The notes: generated from the sequence alone by a model not told the origin. A stretch of DNA of 64,000 nt from Micromonospora cabrerizensis (GCF_022230955.1 NZ_JAKKFI010000050.1:62001-126000); one strand, 5' to 3'; positions 1-8,187 are shown, numbered from the stretch's first letter. Numbers and translations are program-made.

Positions 1-22
1 GCTGGGGTGGCGTCCTTCTCCG

Positions 23-160
23 CCTGTAGAGCTGCCCCAGTTATGGGACGGCGCAAGCGCGTTGCGCTGGTAGGGGCTGGGGACGCACGCCGCCCTGGCC
101 CCGACGGGTGTGCCCGCGCCACCCTGGTCTGCTGCCCCATTTCCGGGGCAGCTCTACAGG
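23..160. repeat. 16-bp perfect inverted repeat with nested hairpin
   Basis: CCTGTAGAGCTGCCCC at 23-38 is the exact reverse complement of 145-160, with about 106 bases between the arms. The pairing continues imperfectly inward (TTATGGG at 41-47 against CCCCATTT at 135-142). A second, local hairpin lies inside the right arm: CTGCCCC at 132-138 pairs with GGGGCAG at 145-151. I see no gene in 1-239. This could be the edge of a palindromic intergenic repeat or the tail of an upstream terminator; the neighbouring gene to the left is outside the window. Confidence 0.6.
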
Positions 161-239
161 GGGATGGGATGGTCGGTTGGGCCGGCAGCGGACGGACCAG
201 TGCCTGGTGGGGCACCACGCGGGCGCGTTCGGGTGCCGT

Positions 240-626
240 TCAGAACAACTTGTGCAAGGCGGCCGCGATGTCGGCCACCTCCGTCAGTCGGCTTTCCGTA
301 ACGCTGATGACCAGGTCGTACGCGATGTCCTGGTCGACCTCGTCGAGCTGAGCGATGGTGACGGCGTGATTCTGGAGCAGGAAGGTGATCGCCACGATCC
401 AGCCGATCCGCTTGTTGCCGTCCACGAACGGGTGGTTGTTGACCAGTGAGTGCAGCAGTGCCGCCGCCTTGGTCCACAGGTCGGGGTAGGCGTCTTCCCC
501 GAACACGCTCGTCTGCGGCCGGGCCACAGCCGACTCGACGAGGCCGGCGTCCCTGATCCCAACACCGATCTTGCGGGCGATGCTCGCCACGTCAGCGAGC
601 GTGGGGTAACGGATCTCCGTCATCAC
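240..626 (-). CDS. doc: Doc-type (Fic fold) toxin of a toxin-antitoxin module
   Basis: This 128-residue protein carries the Doc/Fic signature HPFVDGNKR at residues 65-73, preceded by the helical region usual for 'death on curing' toxins. Doc proteins phosphorylate elongation factor Tu and stop translation until the antitoxin is restored. The length (about 125 residues) matches the family. The gene follows the antitoxin gene directly and overlaps it by a few bases: the start is GTG at 626 or the adjacent ATG at 623, next to the antitoxin stop codon, so the two are translationally coupled. The usual C-terminal helix after the motif is present, so it looks intact. Toxin activity is inferred from the motif and the pairing. 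Confidence 0.85.
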   Translation of the reverse strand: MMTEIRYPTLADVASIARKIGVGIRDAGLVESAVARPQTSVFGEDAYPDLWTKAAALLHSLVNNHPFVDGNKRIGWIVAITFLLQNHAVTIAQLDEVDQDIAYDLVISVTESRLTEVADIAAALHKLF

Positions 627-823
627 TCCGCCAAGCGAGCGAGCAGCGTGGCGTGACGCTCGATGATCTCGTCGGCGAGGTCGCCGAACTCCTTGGCGTT
701 CCGCCGGGCCAGGTAGTCGTCGATCGCGGTGACGACGACGGCGTGCATCGACCGTGCCTCTTCGTCGGCAACGAGACGGAGTTGCCGTTCACGGTCGTCG
801 TCGAGTCGCAGCGTCATGGCCAT
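623..823 (-). CDS. Short antitoxin partner of Doc (RHH/Phd-like)
   Basis: A 66-residue acidic protein that begins with a short basic beta-strand-like segment (residues 2-8, AMTLRLD) followed by two helices, the layout of ribbon-helix-helix antitoxins. It lies immediately upstream of, and overlaps, the Doc-type toxin gene, the standard antitoxin-first order. It would bind its own promoter and neutralise the toxin through its C-terminal tail. The start is ATG at 823, with ATG at 817 equally possible. An imperfect repeat of AGTGCTACCA and TGGTAGCA-like halves at 832-850, just upstream, is a plausible autoregulatory operator. The family assignment rests on size, position and pattern, not on a strong motif. 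Confidence 0.75.
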   Translation of the reverse strand: MAMTLRLDDDRERQLRLVADEEARSMHAVVVTAIDDYLARRNAKEFGDLADEIIERHATLLARLAE

Positions 824-857
824 GCCGAAATGGTAGCAAGAGTGCTACCAAGATCCG

Positions 858-1655
858 TTAGAGTTGGTCGGCGGGGTGCGGGGCGACCATGCCCTGCTTC
901 GTCCGGGCCGCGCACAGCTCGGCCAGCCGCTCGTAGGCGGCAGCGCCGATCAGCGCGGTCAGCTCCGGGGAGTACGACAGGTACATCGGCTCGGCGCCGA
1001 CGTGCGCGTCCGTCGAGGAGGTGCACCACCAGTCCAGGTCGTGCCCACCGGCCCCCCACCCTCGCCGGTCGAACTCGGACAGGGTGGAGACCAGCACCTT
1101 GGAGTTGTCGGGGCGCTTGACCCAGTCCTGATCGCGGCGGATCGGCAACTGCCAACAGACGTCCGGCTTGTATTCCAGCGGGTGCACCCCGTCGCGCAAC
1201 GCCTGGGCGTGCAGGGCGCAGCCACCCCCGCCGACGAAGTCGGCGTCGTTGAGGAACACGCACGGGCCGTCGGCGCTCTGGGTGGCGGTGCGGCGGGCCG
1301 GGTTCTTGCCGTCGATGGTGTCCTCGTCGGTCCAGTTCTTGAACCCGCGTCGGAAGTGCTGCCAGGTCGCCGGGGTGAGCCGCCTGACGGCGTTGCGGAC
1401 CCGCTTCTCGTCGTCGGAGTCGGTGAAGAACGCCCCGTGCGAGCAGCAACCGTCGGCGGCCCGACCAGCGATGATGCCGTGGCAGCCCTTGCCGAAGATG
1501 CACGTCCAGCGGGAGAGCAGCCAGGTCAGGTCGGCCCTGATCAGGTGCGTCTCGTCAGCCGGGTCGGTGAACTCGATCCACTCCCGGGGGAAATCCAGCG
1601 GCACCTCGCGACTGCGCGGGTCGCCCGGGTCGTCCACCAGCACACGGAGCTCCAT
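858..1655 (-). CDS. Conserved cysteine-rich hypothetical protein (metal-cluster type)
   Basis: A 265-residue protein with several conserved-looking cysteines: [10 protein letters not shown] near residue 51, [10 protein letters not shown] near 67, PCVF near 131 and GGCALH near 143. Spaced cysteines like these suggest a bound zinc or iron-sulfur centre, similar in style to the YkgJ/DUF3109 group, but I cannot assign a family with certainty. I chose ATG at 1655 (MELRVLVDD) over the upstream ATG at 1721, because the first 22 residues of the longer form are low-complexity and overlap the region from which the divergent ppx gene would be expressed. It is divergent from the ppx-like gene at 1736. 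No function is claimed. Confidence 0.6.
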   Translation of the reverse strand: MELRVLVDDPGDPRSREVPLDFPREWIEFTDPADETHLIRADLTWLLSRWTCIFGKGCHGIIAGRAADGCCSHGAFFTDSDDEKRVRNAVRRLTPATWQHFRRGFKNWTDEDTIDGKNPARRTATQSADGPCVFLNDADFVGGGGCALHAQALRDGVHPLEYKPDVCWQLPIRRDQDWVKRPDNSKVLVSTLSEFDRRGWGAGGHDLDWWCTSSTDAHVGAEPMYLSYSPELTALIGAAAYERLAELCAARTKQGMVAPHPADQL

Positions 1656-1735
1656 CGTCACCCGGCCCAGCGTACGCGCGGTGACGTCCGCGGGCCGGCG
1701 AGCCGCGCAAACGTGTTGCACCTAGGGTCTTCACC

Positions 1736-2680
1736 ATGCGACTGGGTGTCCTCGACGTTGGATCCAACACGGTGCACCTCCTCGTGGTGGACGCGCACCA
1801 TGGCGCGCACCCGTGGCCGGCGCACTCCGAGAAGGTGGTGCTCCGGCTGGCCGAGCAGATCGGCCCCGACGGTGCGCTGACCGAGGCGGGCGCGGACGGG
1901 CTGGTCAAGGCCGTCGGCATGGCGAAGGCGGCGGCCGCCGGCCTGGAGGCCGACGACCTGATCGCGTTCGCCACGTCCGCGGTGCGCGACGCCACCAACG
2001 CGGCCGAGGTGCTGGCCCGGGTACGGGACGAGACCGGCGTACGGCTGGCGGTGCTCTCCGGCGCGGACGAGGCGCGGATGACGTTCCTGGCCGTGCGGCG
2101 GTGGTTCGGCTGGTCGGCGGGACGGCTGCTGGTGCTGGACATCGGCGGCGGCTCCCTGGAGATCGCCGCCGGGATCGACGAGGACCCGGACGTCGCGATA
2201 TCGCTGCCGCTCGGCGCCGGCCGGCTGACCCGGGAGCGGCTGCGGGTCGACCCGGCCAGCGCGGCCCCGCCGTCGGCGGAGGCCGTCGAGAAGCTTCGGG
2301 AGTACGTGGACGGCCGGCTGGACAAGGTGGTCGACCAGATGACCGCTGTCGGCTGGGATCGGACGGTGGCCACCTCGAAGACGTTCCGCACCCTGGCCCG
2401 ACTGGCCGGGGCGGCCCCGTCCGGTTCCGGGCTCTGGGTGCGTCGCAGCCTGACCCGCGCCGGGTTGCGGCAGGTCATCGGGTTCATTCGGCACATCCCA
2501 CCGGCGCAGCTCATGGAGCTGGAGGGTGTCAGCGCCGGGCGGGCCCACCAGCTGCTGGCCGGCGCGGTGGTCGCCGAGGCGGTGATGCGCCGCCTGGATC
2601 TGGACTCGTTGGACATCTGCCCGTGGGCGCTGCGCGAGGGGGTCATCCTCCGTCGGCTCGATCAACTCGAACCGATGTGA
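1736..2680 (+). CDS. Ppx/GppA family phosphatase (exopolyphosphatase-like)
   Basis: The 314-residue protein opens with the ASKHA nucleotide-binding loop [13 protein letters not shown] (residues 7-19) and has the second phosphate loop [10 protein letters not shown] near residue 137, both diagnostic of exopolyphosphatase / guanosine pentaphosphate phosphohydrolase. Substrates in the family are inorganic polyphosphate and pppGpp. The length fits the short actinobacterial type (Rv0496-like) without the C-terminal HD extension of E. coli Ppx. It is followed 75 bases later by a sugar-isomerase gene, the same neighbour order as Rv0496-Rv0498, so the two are probably co-transcribed. Many short actinobacterial members act on short-chain polyP or are poorly active; the substrate cannot be decided from sequence. 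Confidence 0.88.
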   Translation: MRLGVLDVGSNTVHLLVVDAHHGAHPWPAHSEKVVLRLAEQIGPDGALTEAGADGLVKAVGMAKAAAAGLEADDLIAFATSAVRDATNAAEVLARVRDETGVRLAVLSGADEARMTFLAVRRWFGWSAGRLLVLDIGGGSLEIAAGIDEDPDVAISLPLGAGRLTRERLRVDPASAAPPSAEAVEKLREYVDGRLDKVVDQMTAVGWDRTVATSKTFRTLARLAGAAPSGSGLWVRRSLTRAGLRQVIGFIRHIPPAQLMELEGVSAGRAHQLLAGAVVAEAVMRRLDLDSLDICPWALREGVILRRLDQLEPM

Positions 2681-2755
2681 GTGGGCTGCCGTTTTCGGTC
2701 GGTTTGCCGGCGCTCGTCACGATGTCCCCAGCGCTGCCGGGCTACGCTGGTTGAC

Positions 2756-3562
2756 GTGACTTCCCGCGTTCCCGTGCTCCTGTCCAGCTCGTCGGTCTTT
2801 CCCGAGCCGACCGCGGCGGCGTTCCAACTGGCTGCGGCACTCGGCTACGACGGTGTCGAGGTGATGGTCTGGACCGACGTGGTCAGCCAGGACGCGGGCG
2901 CGCTGCGCGGCCTCTCGGCGCACTACGGCGTGCCGGTGCTCTCGGTGCACGCGCCGTGCCTGCTGGTCACCCAGCGGGTGTGGAGCCCGGACCCGTGGGA
3001 GCGGCTGCGAAAGGCCGCCGAGCTGGCCGAGACGCTGGAGGCGCCGACCGTCGTGGTGCACCCGCCGTTCAGCTGGCAGCGAGACTACGCGCGCAACTTC
3101 ACCGAGGGGCTGGCCACCGTCGGGGACCGGTTCCCCGGGCTGCGCTTCGCCGTGGAGAACATGTACCCGGTGCGGATGGCCGGTCGGCAGTTCGTCCCGT
3201 ACGTGCCAGGTTGGGATCCCACCGACACCGGCTACCCGGCGTACACCCTGGATCTGTCGCACTGCGCGGCCTCGCACAGCGACCCCCTGGAGATGGCCGA
3301 CCGGATGGGCGCCGGGCTGGCGCACGTGCACCTCGGCGACGGCACCGGTGAGGGCCGCGACGAGCACCTGGTGCCCGGGCGCGGCACCCAGCCGTGCGGG
3401 GAGCTGCTCTCCTCGCTGGCCGGGCGCGGCTTCACCGGGTCGGTGGCGGTGGAGGTCGCCACCCGGGGCGCGAAGAGCCGCGCGGTGCGCGAGGCCGACC
3501 TGCGCGCCGCGCTGGAGTTTGCCCGCCAGCACCTGACCGCGCCGTCCCCGGTCGACGTCTGA
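2756..3562 (+). CDS. Sugar phosphate isomerase/epimerase (AP endonuclease 2 fold TIM barrel)
   Basis: A 268-residue xylose-isomerase-like TIM barrel. Metal-ligand-type motifs are in order: [10 protein letters not shown] near residue 30, VHPPFSW near 100, FAVENMYP near 128, YTLDLSHC near 164, VHLGDG near 191 and a late VEVAT near 238. The family isomerises or epimerises small sugars or polyols; the substrate is unknown here. I chose GTG at 2756 ([11 protein letters not shown]), because the residues ahead of it are arginine- and cysteine-rich and unlike any member. It follows the ppx gene closely, mirroring Rv0496/Rv0498. A short hairpin after the stop separates it from the convergent CGNR gene. 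Confidence 0.85.
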   Translation: MTSRVPVLLSSSSVFPEPTAAAFQLAAALGYDGVEVMVWTDVVSQDAGALRGLSAHYGVPVLSVHAPCLLVTQRVWSPDPWERLRKAAELAETLEAPTVVVHPPFSWQRDYARNFTEGLATVGDRFPGLRFAVENMYPVRMAGRQFVPYVPGWDPTDTGYPAYTLDLSHCAASHSDPLEMADRMGAGLAHVHLGDGTGEGRDEHLVPGRGTQPCGELLSSLAGRGFTGSVAVEVATRGAKSRAVREADLRAALEFARQHLTAPSPVDV

Positions 3563-3567
3563 CCGGC

Positions 3568-3584
3568 CCGCCCACGACGGGCGG
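3568..3584. terminator. Short GC hairpin between convergent genes
   Basis: CCGCCC at 3568-3573 pairs with GGGCGG at 3579-3584 around a 5-base loop, placed 6 bases after the isomerase stop and 9 bases before the stop of the convergent CGNR gene. No U-tract is present, which is common in actinobacterial terminators. It could serve both genes; the short stem keeps confidence modest. Confidence 0.4.
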
Positions 3585-3592
3585 TGGCGGTG

Positions 3593-4180
3593 TCAGCTGA
3601 CCGGCGAGAGCGAGTCGACGCCGGCCGTCGGCTGCGCGGCGACCGTCACCTGCTCGCCGACCGCCGCCCGCTTGCGGGCCCGGTGCGCCGCCACGTGCGA
3701 ACGGGTGGCGCACCGCTCCGAGCAGAACCGTCGGCAGCAGTTGGACGACGTGTCCAGGTAGACGTTGCCGCACCGCTCGTCGGCGCAGACCCCGAACCGG
3801 GCGCTGCCGTACTCGCAGAGCCAGACCGACAGCCCCCAGACCGCGCCGGCCAGGTATTCGGCACTGACCGAGGCACCCCGGCTGGTGACGTGCATGTGCC
3901 AGTCGCTGGAGTCGTGACCGGAGATGCGCGGCTGCACCGGGAACGCCTCCAGCAGCGCGTTCAGCTCGGTGACCGCCTGGCCGTCACGCCCCGAGGTGCC
4001 GTACTCGAAGACGTCGCGCAACCGCTTCTGGGCCCGTCGGAAGATCGCGACGTCCCGGTCCGCGACCTCGTCGCGCATCCAGGCGTTGTCGTCGGGGAAG
4101 AGGGCCCGCAGGTCGTCGAGGTCGTCCAGGCGGGCGTTGACCAGGTCAACACCGGTCCGGGCGTACGCGTCGAAGTTCAC
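3593..4180 (-). CDS. CGNR zinc-finger domain protein (putative transcriptional regulator)
   Basis: The 195-residue protein ends in a CGNR zinc finger at about residues 132-168: CADERCGNVYLD, then CCRRFCSERCATR followed by a basic tail. The N-terminal 100 residues match the ABATE-like stress-response domain usually paired with this finger. CGNR proteins are thought to act as DNA-binding regulators in actinobacteria and proteobacteria, but few have been characterised. The gene is monocistronic by appearance, convergent with the isomerase gene, and starts 19 bases from the end of the ligase gene downstream of its start. The regulated genes are unknown. Confidence 0.85.
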   Translation of the reverse strand: MNFDAYARTGVDLVNARLDDLDDLRALFPDDNAWMRDEVADRDVAIFRRAQKRLRDVFEYGTSGRDGQAVTELNALLEAFPVQPRISGHDSSDWHMHVTSRGASVSAEYLAGAVWGLSVWLCEYGSARFGVCADERCGNVYLDTSSNCCRRFCSERCATRSHVAAHRARKRAAVGEQVTVAAQPTAGVDSLSPVS

Positions 4181-4199
4181 GCCCCCAACGGTAGACGAC

Positions 4200-5366
4200 T
4201 CACGGGGTGCGCGGCGCGTCGATGTAGTGCGGCAGGAACCGGGCGTAGCCGTCGGTGATCAGGCTGGCGCTCTCCCGTACGCCCACCCCGGCCGACTCGC
4301 CGTCGACGATCCAGCTGCCCAGCACCATCCGGTTGCCCGCGAACTGCGGCAACGCCCGGAACTCCTGGTAGCACCAGCCCTCGTCGCCGTAGATCCCCGG
4401 GTTGGTGATCTCCTCGTCGGCGGTGACGATGCGTACCGAGCCGCCCTCCCGGCCGAGCAGGGGCTTGGCCACGTACTCCGACATGCCGCGCGGCGAGTCG
4501 AGGTACGCCGGGAGCAGGTACTCGTGGTCGGGGTACAGCTCCCACAGGACGGCGAGCAGCGCCTTGTTGGACAGCAGCAGCTTCCAGGCCGGCTCGATCC
4601 AGGTGGTCGGGGTGCCCGGGGCCAGCGCCGCCGGCCCGTACGGCTCGGCCAGCATCCACTCCCACGGGTAGAGCTTGAAACACGTGGTCACCGGACGGTC
4701 GTCGGCGTCGACGAAGCGCCGGCCGTCCCAGCCGATCTTCTGGATCGGGAGCAGCTCGACGTCGAGGCCGGCCTGTCGGGCGGTCTCGGCGAGGTAGCCG
4801 GCGGTCATGTGGTCCTCGCCGGACTCCTCCTCGTTCGACCAGAGCACGTGCACCCGGCGCTCGTGCAACCCGGCCCCGATCTTGGCCCAGGCGCCGACCA
4901 GCCGCTCGTGCAGGCTGTTCCACTGATCCAGCTCCGGCCGGGTCTGCTCCAGCCAGTACCACTGGATGATGCTCGCCTCGACCAGCGCGGTCGGGGTGTC
5001 CGCGTTGTACTCCAGCATCTTCGGCGGCCAGGTGCCGTCGTACGCCAGGTCGAAGCGCCCGTAGAGGGTGGGTGGCGCCTCGCGCAGCGACCGGGCCACC
5101 GCGTCGGCCGCCCACGCCGGGATGCCGAACTCGGCGTAGCGGCGGTGGGTCACCACGTGCTCGGCGGCGGCCACCGACATCCGGTGCAACTCCTCGGTGG
5201 CCTCCTCCAGACGCAGGACCTCGTCCAGGTCGAAGGCGTACGCGGCGGTCTCGTCCCAGTACGACATGATCCCGCCGTCCGGCAGCTCGGTGTCGACGTA
5301 GACCAGCCCCTGCTCCCGGATGGTGGCGTCCCAGTCGGGTCGGGGCGTGACCGTCTCACGGCGCAT
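4200..5366 (-). CDS. Glutathionylspermidine synthase-like ATP-grasp ligase (YgiC/YjfC type)
   Basis: At 388 residues this has the size and sequence style of the C-terminal synthetase domain of glutathionylspermidine synthase and of E. coli YgiC/YjfC: an early WDATIREQGLVY segment, YNADTPTALVEAS near residue 133, and late ATP-grasp strands including VAKPLLGREGGS near 291 and GSWIVDG near 348. These proteins use ATP to form an amide bond between a carboxylate and an amine. Actinomycetes generally lack glutathionylspermidine, so the true substrate is unknown. I chose ATG at 5366, one base past the lipoprotein stop codon, so the two genes are tightly coupled. The longer reading frame to 5531 only overlaps the lipoprotein gene. 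Confidence 0.85.
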   Translation of the reverse strand: MRRETVTPRPDWDATIREQGLVYVDTELPDGGIMSYWDETAAYAFDLDEVLRLEEATEELHRMSVAAAEHVVTHRRYAEFGIPAWAADAVARSLREAPPTLYGRFDLAYDGTWPPKMLEYNADTPTALVEASIIQWYWLEQTRPELDQWNSLHERLVGAWAKIGAGLHERRVHVLWSNEEESGEDHMTAGYLAETARQAGLDVELLPIQKIGWDGRRFVDADDRPVTTCFKLYPWEWMLAEPYGPAALAPGTPTTWIEPAWKLLLSNKALLAVLWELYPDHEYLLPAYLDSPRGMSEYVAKPLLGREGGSVRIVTADEEITNPGIYGDEGWCYQEFRALPQFAGNRMVLGSWIVDGESAGVGVRESASLITDGYARFLPHYIDAPRTP

Positions 5367-5367
5367 C

Positions 5368-5640
5368 TCAGCCGCCGCAGGCGGCGAGGTGGGTGCCGAA
5401 CCCGCCACGGTCGGGCAGAGCCGCGGCGGTCGGCTCCGGGGCGGCGCGACCGGCGGTGGAGTCGGGGACCCGCATCGCCAGCGCGACCGTGTCGCCGCCA
5501 CCGACGGGCCCGAGGGCGCAGTCGTCGTCATCGTCGTCGTCCGAGGTCATGTTGCAGCCGGAAAGGGCGAGCGCGAGAGCGGTGAGCGCGCCGAGCTGCA
5601 CGGAGGCCGACCGGAGCCGGCGGCGGGGGCGTTGGTCCAC
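5368..5640 (-). CDS. Small lipoprotein with poly-aspartate stretch
   Basis: From GTG at 5640 the 90-residue product has a textbook lipoprotein signal: a basic start (QRPRRRLR), a hydrophobic core and the lipobox LSGC near residue 29. After the lipidated cysteine comes a run of seven aspartates ending in a cysteine, then a proline- and alanine-rich tail. A longer TTG start at 5712 is possible but adds a poor signal region. The stop codon adjoins the start of the ATP-grasp ligase. E. coli pairs the YgiC ligase with the lipoprotein YgiB, so this may be a functional counterpart, although it is much shorter and shows no clear similarity. The acidic run could bind divalent cations; that is inference. 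Confidence 0.7.
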   Translation of the reverse strand: MDQRPRRRLRSASVQLGALTALALALSGCNMTSDDDDDDDCALGPVGGGDTVALAMRVPDSTAGRAAPEPTAAALPDRGGFGTHLAACGG

Positions 5641-5790
5641 GGCATCGTTGTAGCCGATCGGCGCCACCGCCGCCGTCCCGCCCCCGGGGTCCGAAGGGAT
5701 TTTGTTGTGCAACGGGCCCTTCCCGGCGTCCGGGTCGGCCGCACCGCCGCCCCTCGGCGGGGGCCCTGGCAGGGGCGATACGCTCGGCTC

Positions 5791-6711
5791 ATGCTCCGTT
5801 CCGTCATCCTCGCCGCCTCCCGGTCATCCCAGGTCGAGCGGCTCGTCGCGACTGCCCCGTACACCCGGGACGTTGTCCGCCGGTTCGTCGCCGGCGCTGC
5901 CACCGACGACGCGTTGCGCGCGACCCGCGGGCTCGTCGACGACGGTCTCGCGGTCACCCTCGACCACCTCGGCGAGGACACCGTCCGTCCCGAGCAGGCC
6001 GTCGCCACCCGCGACGAATACCTGAAGCTGCTCAAGATGCTCGGCGCCGCGGGGCTGACCCCGGCCGCCGAGGTGAGTGTGAAGCTGTCCGCGCTCGGCC
6101 AGATGTTCGACGAGCAGTTGGCGTACGACAACGCCCGCGCGATCTGTGCGGCGGCCGACGCGGCGGGCACCACGGTCACGCTGGACATGGAGGACCACAC
6201 CACCACCGACTCGACGCTGGAGGTGCTGGGCCGGCTCCGTAAGGACTTCCCGTCGACCGGCGCGGTGCTCCAGGCGTACCTGCGCCGGACCGAGTCGGAC
6301 TGCCGGGAGCTGTCCTCGGCCGGCTCGCGGGTGCGGCTGTGCAAGGGCGCCTACAAGGAGCCGGAGTCGGTGGCGTACCAGTCGGCCCGTGAGGTGGACA
6401 AGTCGTACGTGCGCTGCATGAACATCCTGATGTCCGGCGACGGCTACCCGATGCTGGCCACCCACGACCCCCGGATGATCGCCATCGGCGAGGACCGGGC
6501 CCGGTGGTTCGACCGGGGGCCGGAGCGCTTCGAGTTCCAGATGCTCTACGGCATCCGCCCCGAGGAGCAGGCGCGCCTCGCCGGCGAGGGTTACACCGTG
6601 CGGACCTACGTGCCGTACGGCGACGAGTGGTACGGCTACCTGATGCGTCGGCTCGCCGAGCGCCCGGCCAACCTGGTCTTCTTCGGCCGCGCCCTGATCT
6701 CCAAGAAGTAG
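5791..6711 (+). CDS. Proline dehydrogenase (monofunctional PRODH)
   Basis: The 306-residue protein is the FAD-dependent TIM-barrel enzyme that oxidises L-proline to pyrroline-5-carboxylate. Visible signatures are VSVKLSALGQMFD near residue 95, LDMEDHTTTD near 131, LCKGAYKEP near 185, ATHDPRMI near 223, FQMLYGIRP near 248 and the C-terminal RTYVPYGDEWYGYLMRRLAERP, which carries the substrate-binding arginines. Length matches actinobacterial PRODH rather than bifunctional PutA. ATG at 5791 is chosen because it begins the family-typical N-terminus; the much longer open frame upstream is the shadow of genes on the other strand. No P5C dehydrogenase gene is nearby. A strong hairpin follows the stop. 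Confidence 0.92.
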   Translation: MLRSVILAASRSSQVERLVATAPYTRDVVRRFVAGAATDDALRATRGLVDDGLAVTLDHLGEDTVRPEQAVATRDEYLKLLKMLGAAGLTPAAEVSVKLSALGQMFDEQLAYDNARAICAAADAAGTTVTLDMEDHTTTDSTLEVLGRLRKDFPSTGAVLQAYLRRTESDCRELSSAGSRVRLCKGAYKEPESVAYQSAREVDKSYVRCMNILMSGDGYPMLATHDPRMIAIGEDRARWFDRGPERFEFQMLYGIRPEEQARLAGEGYTVRTYVPYGDEWYGYLMRRLAERPANLVFFGRALISKK

Positions 6712-6729
6712 TTCCTCCCGGTTCGGCCG

Positions 6730-6778
6730 ACGGGCCGGCGGCGACCCCTCGGGTCACCGCCGGCCCGTTTCGGGTATC
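6730..6778 (+). terminator. Rho-independent-type hairpin after proline dehydrogenase
   Basis: ACGGGCCGGCGG at 6730-6741 pairs perfectly with 6767-6778, and the loop itself can pair further (GACCC with GGGTC). The 3' arm runs into TTT. It lies 19 bases after the PRODH stop and before the operator region of the hydrolase/TetR pair. Confidence 0.75.
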
Positions 6779-6794
6779 CGGCTTGCCAACCTTG

Positions 6795-6816
6795 GCTAAG
6801 TGCCTTAGCTTTAAGG
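6795..6816 (+). promoter_or_regulatory. Two overlapping palindromes, candidate TetR operators
   Basis: GCTAAG-TGC-CTTAGC at 6795-6809 is a perfect palindrome, and CCTTA-GCTT-TAAGG at 6803-6816 overlaps it. The second ends 2 bases before the ATG of the hydrolase at 6819, so a bound protein would block transcription or initiation directly. The adjacent TetR gene is the obvious candidate to bind here. The AT-rich core stands out from the surrounding high-GC DNA. Confidence 0.6.
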
Positions 6817-6818
6817 CT

Positions 6819-7619
6819 ATGACAACTAGCCAGGTGCGGCGGGACGGCGGACACATCGCGTACGAGGTGCAGGGCCAAGGGCCGTTGGTCGTCCTCGCGC
6901 ACGGCATGGGCGAGAACAGGGCGAGCTTCCGCCACCTCGTGCCGCTGCTGGTGGCCGCCGGTCACCGGGTCGCCTCGGTCGACGTCCGGGGGCACGGCGA
7001 GTCCAGCGCCGGCTGGCCCACGTACGCCCCGGCGGAGGTCGGCGCGGACCTGCTGGCCGTGGTCCGCGACCTCGACGCCGGTCCGGCCGTGCTGGTCGGC
7101 AGCTCGTCCGCCGCTGCGGCGGTGGTCTTCGCCGCCACCGACGCGCCCGAGCTGGTCACCGGCATCGTGCAGATCGGCGCGTTCGTCGGTCAGCCGAAGC
7201 TCAACCCGCTGCTGCGGATGGCGATGTGGTCCGTGCTGCACAGCCCTCGACTGTTCGGGATGTTCCACAACACCCTGTTCCCGGTGCACCGGCCCGCCGA
7301 CGACGCCGCCTACCGCCGCTCGATGGTGACCAACCTGCGCGAGCCCGGCCGGATGGCCGCGACGCGCGGCGTGATCGCACCGGTCGAGCCGCACTGGACC
7401 GCCCGCGCTCCCCAGGTGCGGCAACCCGTGCTGGTGCTGATGGGTTCCAAGGACCCGGACTTTCCCGACCCCGGCGCGGAGGCGCGGGCCGCCCGCCGGC
7501 TCTTCCGCACCGCCGAGGCCCGGATGATCGAGGAGTCCGGCCACTACCCGCACGCCGACCGGCCGCAGCGCACCGCCGAGGAGCTGCTCGGCTTCCTGGC
7601 GGTGTGCACCGGTGCCTAG
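6819..7619 (+). CDS. Alpha/beta hydrolase
   Basis: A 266-residue alpha/beta-hydrolase: the oxyanion HGMGENRASF near residue 28, DVRGHGES near 55, nucleophile elbow VGSSSAAA near 93, a late acidic residue in MGSKDPDFPD near 210, and a terminal ESGHYPHADRP histidine near 243. The elbow reads GSSSA instead of GxSxG, which is tolerated in some members. Esterase, thioesterase or haloperoxidase-like activity cannot be distinguished. ATG at 6819 follows the palindromic operators directly. The stop overlaps the start of the TetR gene by 8 bases, so the two form an operon, and the hydrolase may act on, or remove, the ligand sensed by the regulator. Confidence 0.85.
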   Translation: MTTSQVRRDGGHIAYEVQGQGPLVVLAHGMGENRASFRHLVPLLVAAGHRVASVDVRGHGESSAGWPTYAPAEVGADLLAVVRDLDAGPAVLVGSSSAAAAVVFAATDAPELVTGIVQIGAFVGQPKLNPLLRMAMWSVLHSPRLFGMFHNTLFPVHRPADDAAYRRSMVTNLREPGRMAATRGVIAPVEPHWTARAPQVRQPVLVLMGSKDPDFPDPGAEARAARRLFRTAEARMIEESGHYPHADRPQRTAEELLGFLAVCTGA

Positions 7620-8187
7620 GGTCGGCCTCAACCAGCAGACCGTCGTACGCGAGGCAGCCCGGCTGGCCGACGAGGTCGGCTACCAGCAGCTCACCCTCGC
7701 CGCGCTCGCCAGCCGGCTCGGCGTCGCCCTGCCCAGCCTCTACAAGCACGTGCGGGGGGCGGACGCGCTGGCGCAGAAGCTCTCCGCCCTGGCCACCGCC
7801 GAGCTGGCCAACGAGCTGACCGGCTCCGCCGTCGGCCGAGCCGGTGGCGACGCGCTCCGGGCGATGGCCGACGCCTACCGCGACTACGCCCACCGGCACC
7901 CGGGCCGCTACCCGGCGACGCAGCGGGTGCCCGACCCGGCCGACCCGGAGCACGTCGAGGCGGGCGAGCGCGCGGTCGGCGCCATCGTCGCGGTGCTACG
8001 CGGGTACGGGCTCACCGCCGACGACGCGGTGGACGCGGCCCGCGCGCTACGCAGCGCCCTGCACGGCTTCGTCGCACTGGAGGCGGCGGGCGGCTTCGGG
8101 CTGCCCCGCGACGTCGACCGCTCGTACCACCAACTGGTCGCCGGTCTGGACGTGGCGTTCCGCTCCTGGCCGACGTCCGACACCTGA
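7612..8187 (+). CDS. TetR/AcrR family transcriptional regulator (WHG C-terminal type)
   Basis: The 191-residue protein begins with a TetR helix-turn-helix (residues 8-50; TLAALASRLGVALPSLYKHVRG is the recognition part). Its C-terminal ligand domain resembles the TetR_C_33/WHG group, with ALRSALHGFVALEAAGGFGLP near residue 145. GTG at 7612 overlaps the hydrolase stop, indicating translational coupling. As a rule such regulators repress their own operon; the two overlapping palindromes just ahead of the hydrolase ATG (6795-6816) are the likely target. The inducing ligand is unknown. Confidence 0.88.
   Translation: MPRVGLNQQTVVREAARLADEVGYQQLTLAALASRLGVALPSLYKHVRGADALAQKLSALATAELANELTGSAVGRAGGDALRAMADAYRDYAHRHPGRYPATQRVPDPADPEHVEAGERAVGAIVAVLRGYGLTADDAVDAARALRSALHGFVALEAAGGFGLPRDVDRSYHQLVAGLDVAFRSWPTSDT

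Noticed and set aside
4200..5531. Longer 443-residue start of the ATP-grasp ligase
   Set aside because: The first 55 residues overlap the lipoprotein gene on the same strand and are proline/arginine-rich noise; ATG 5366 adjoins the lipoprotein stop.
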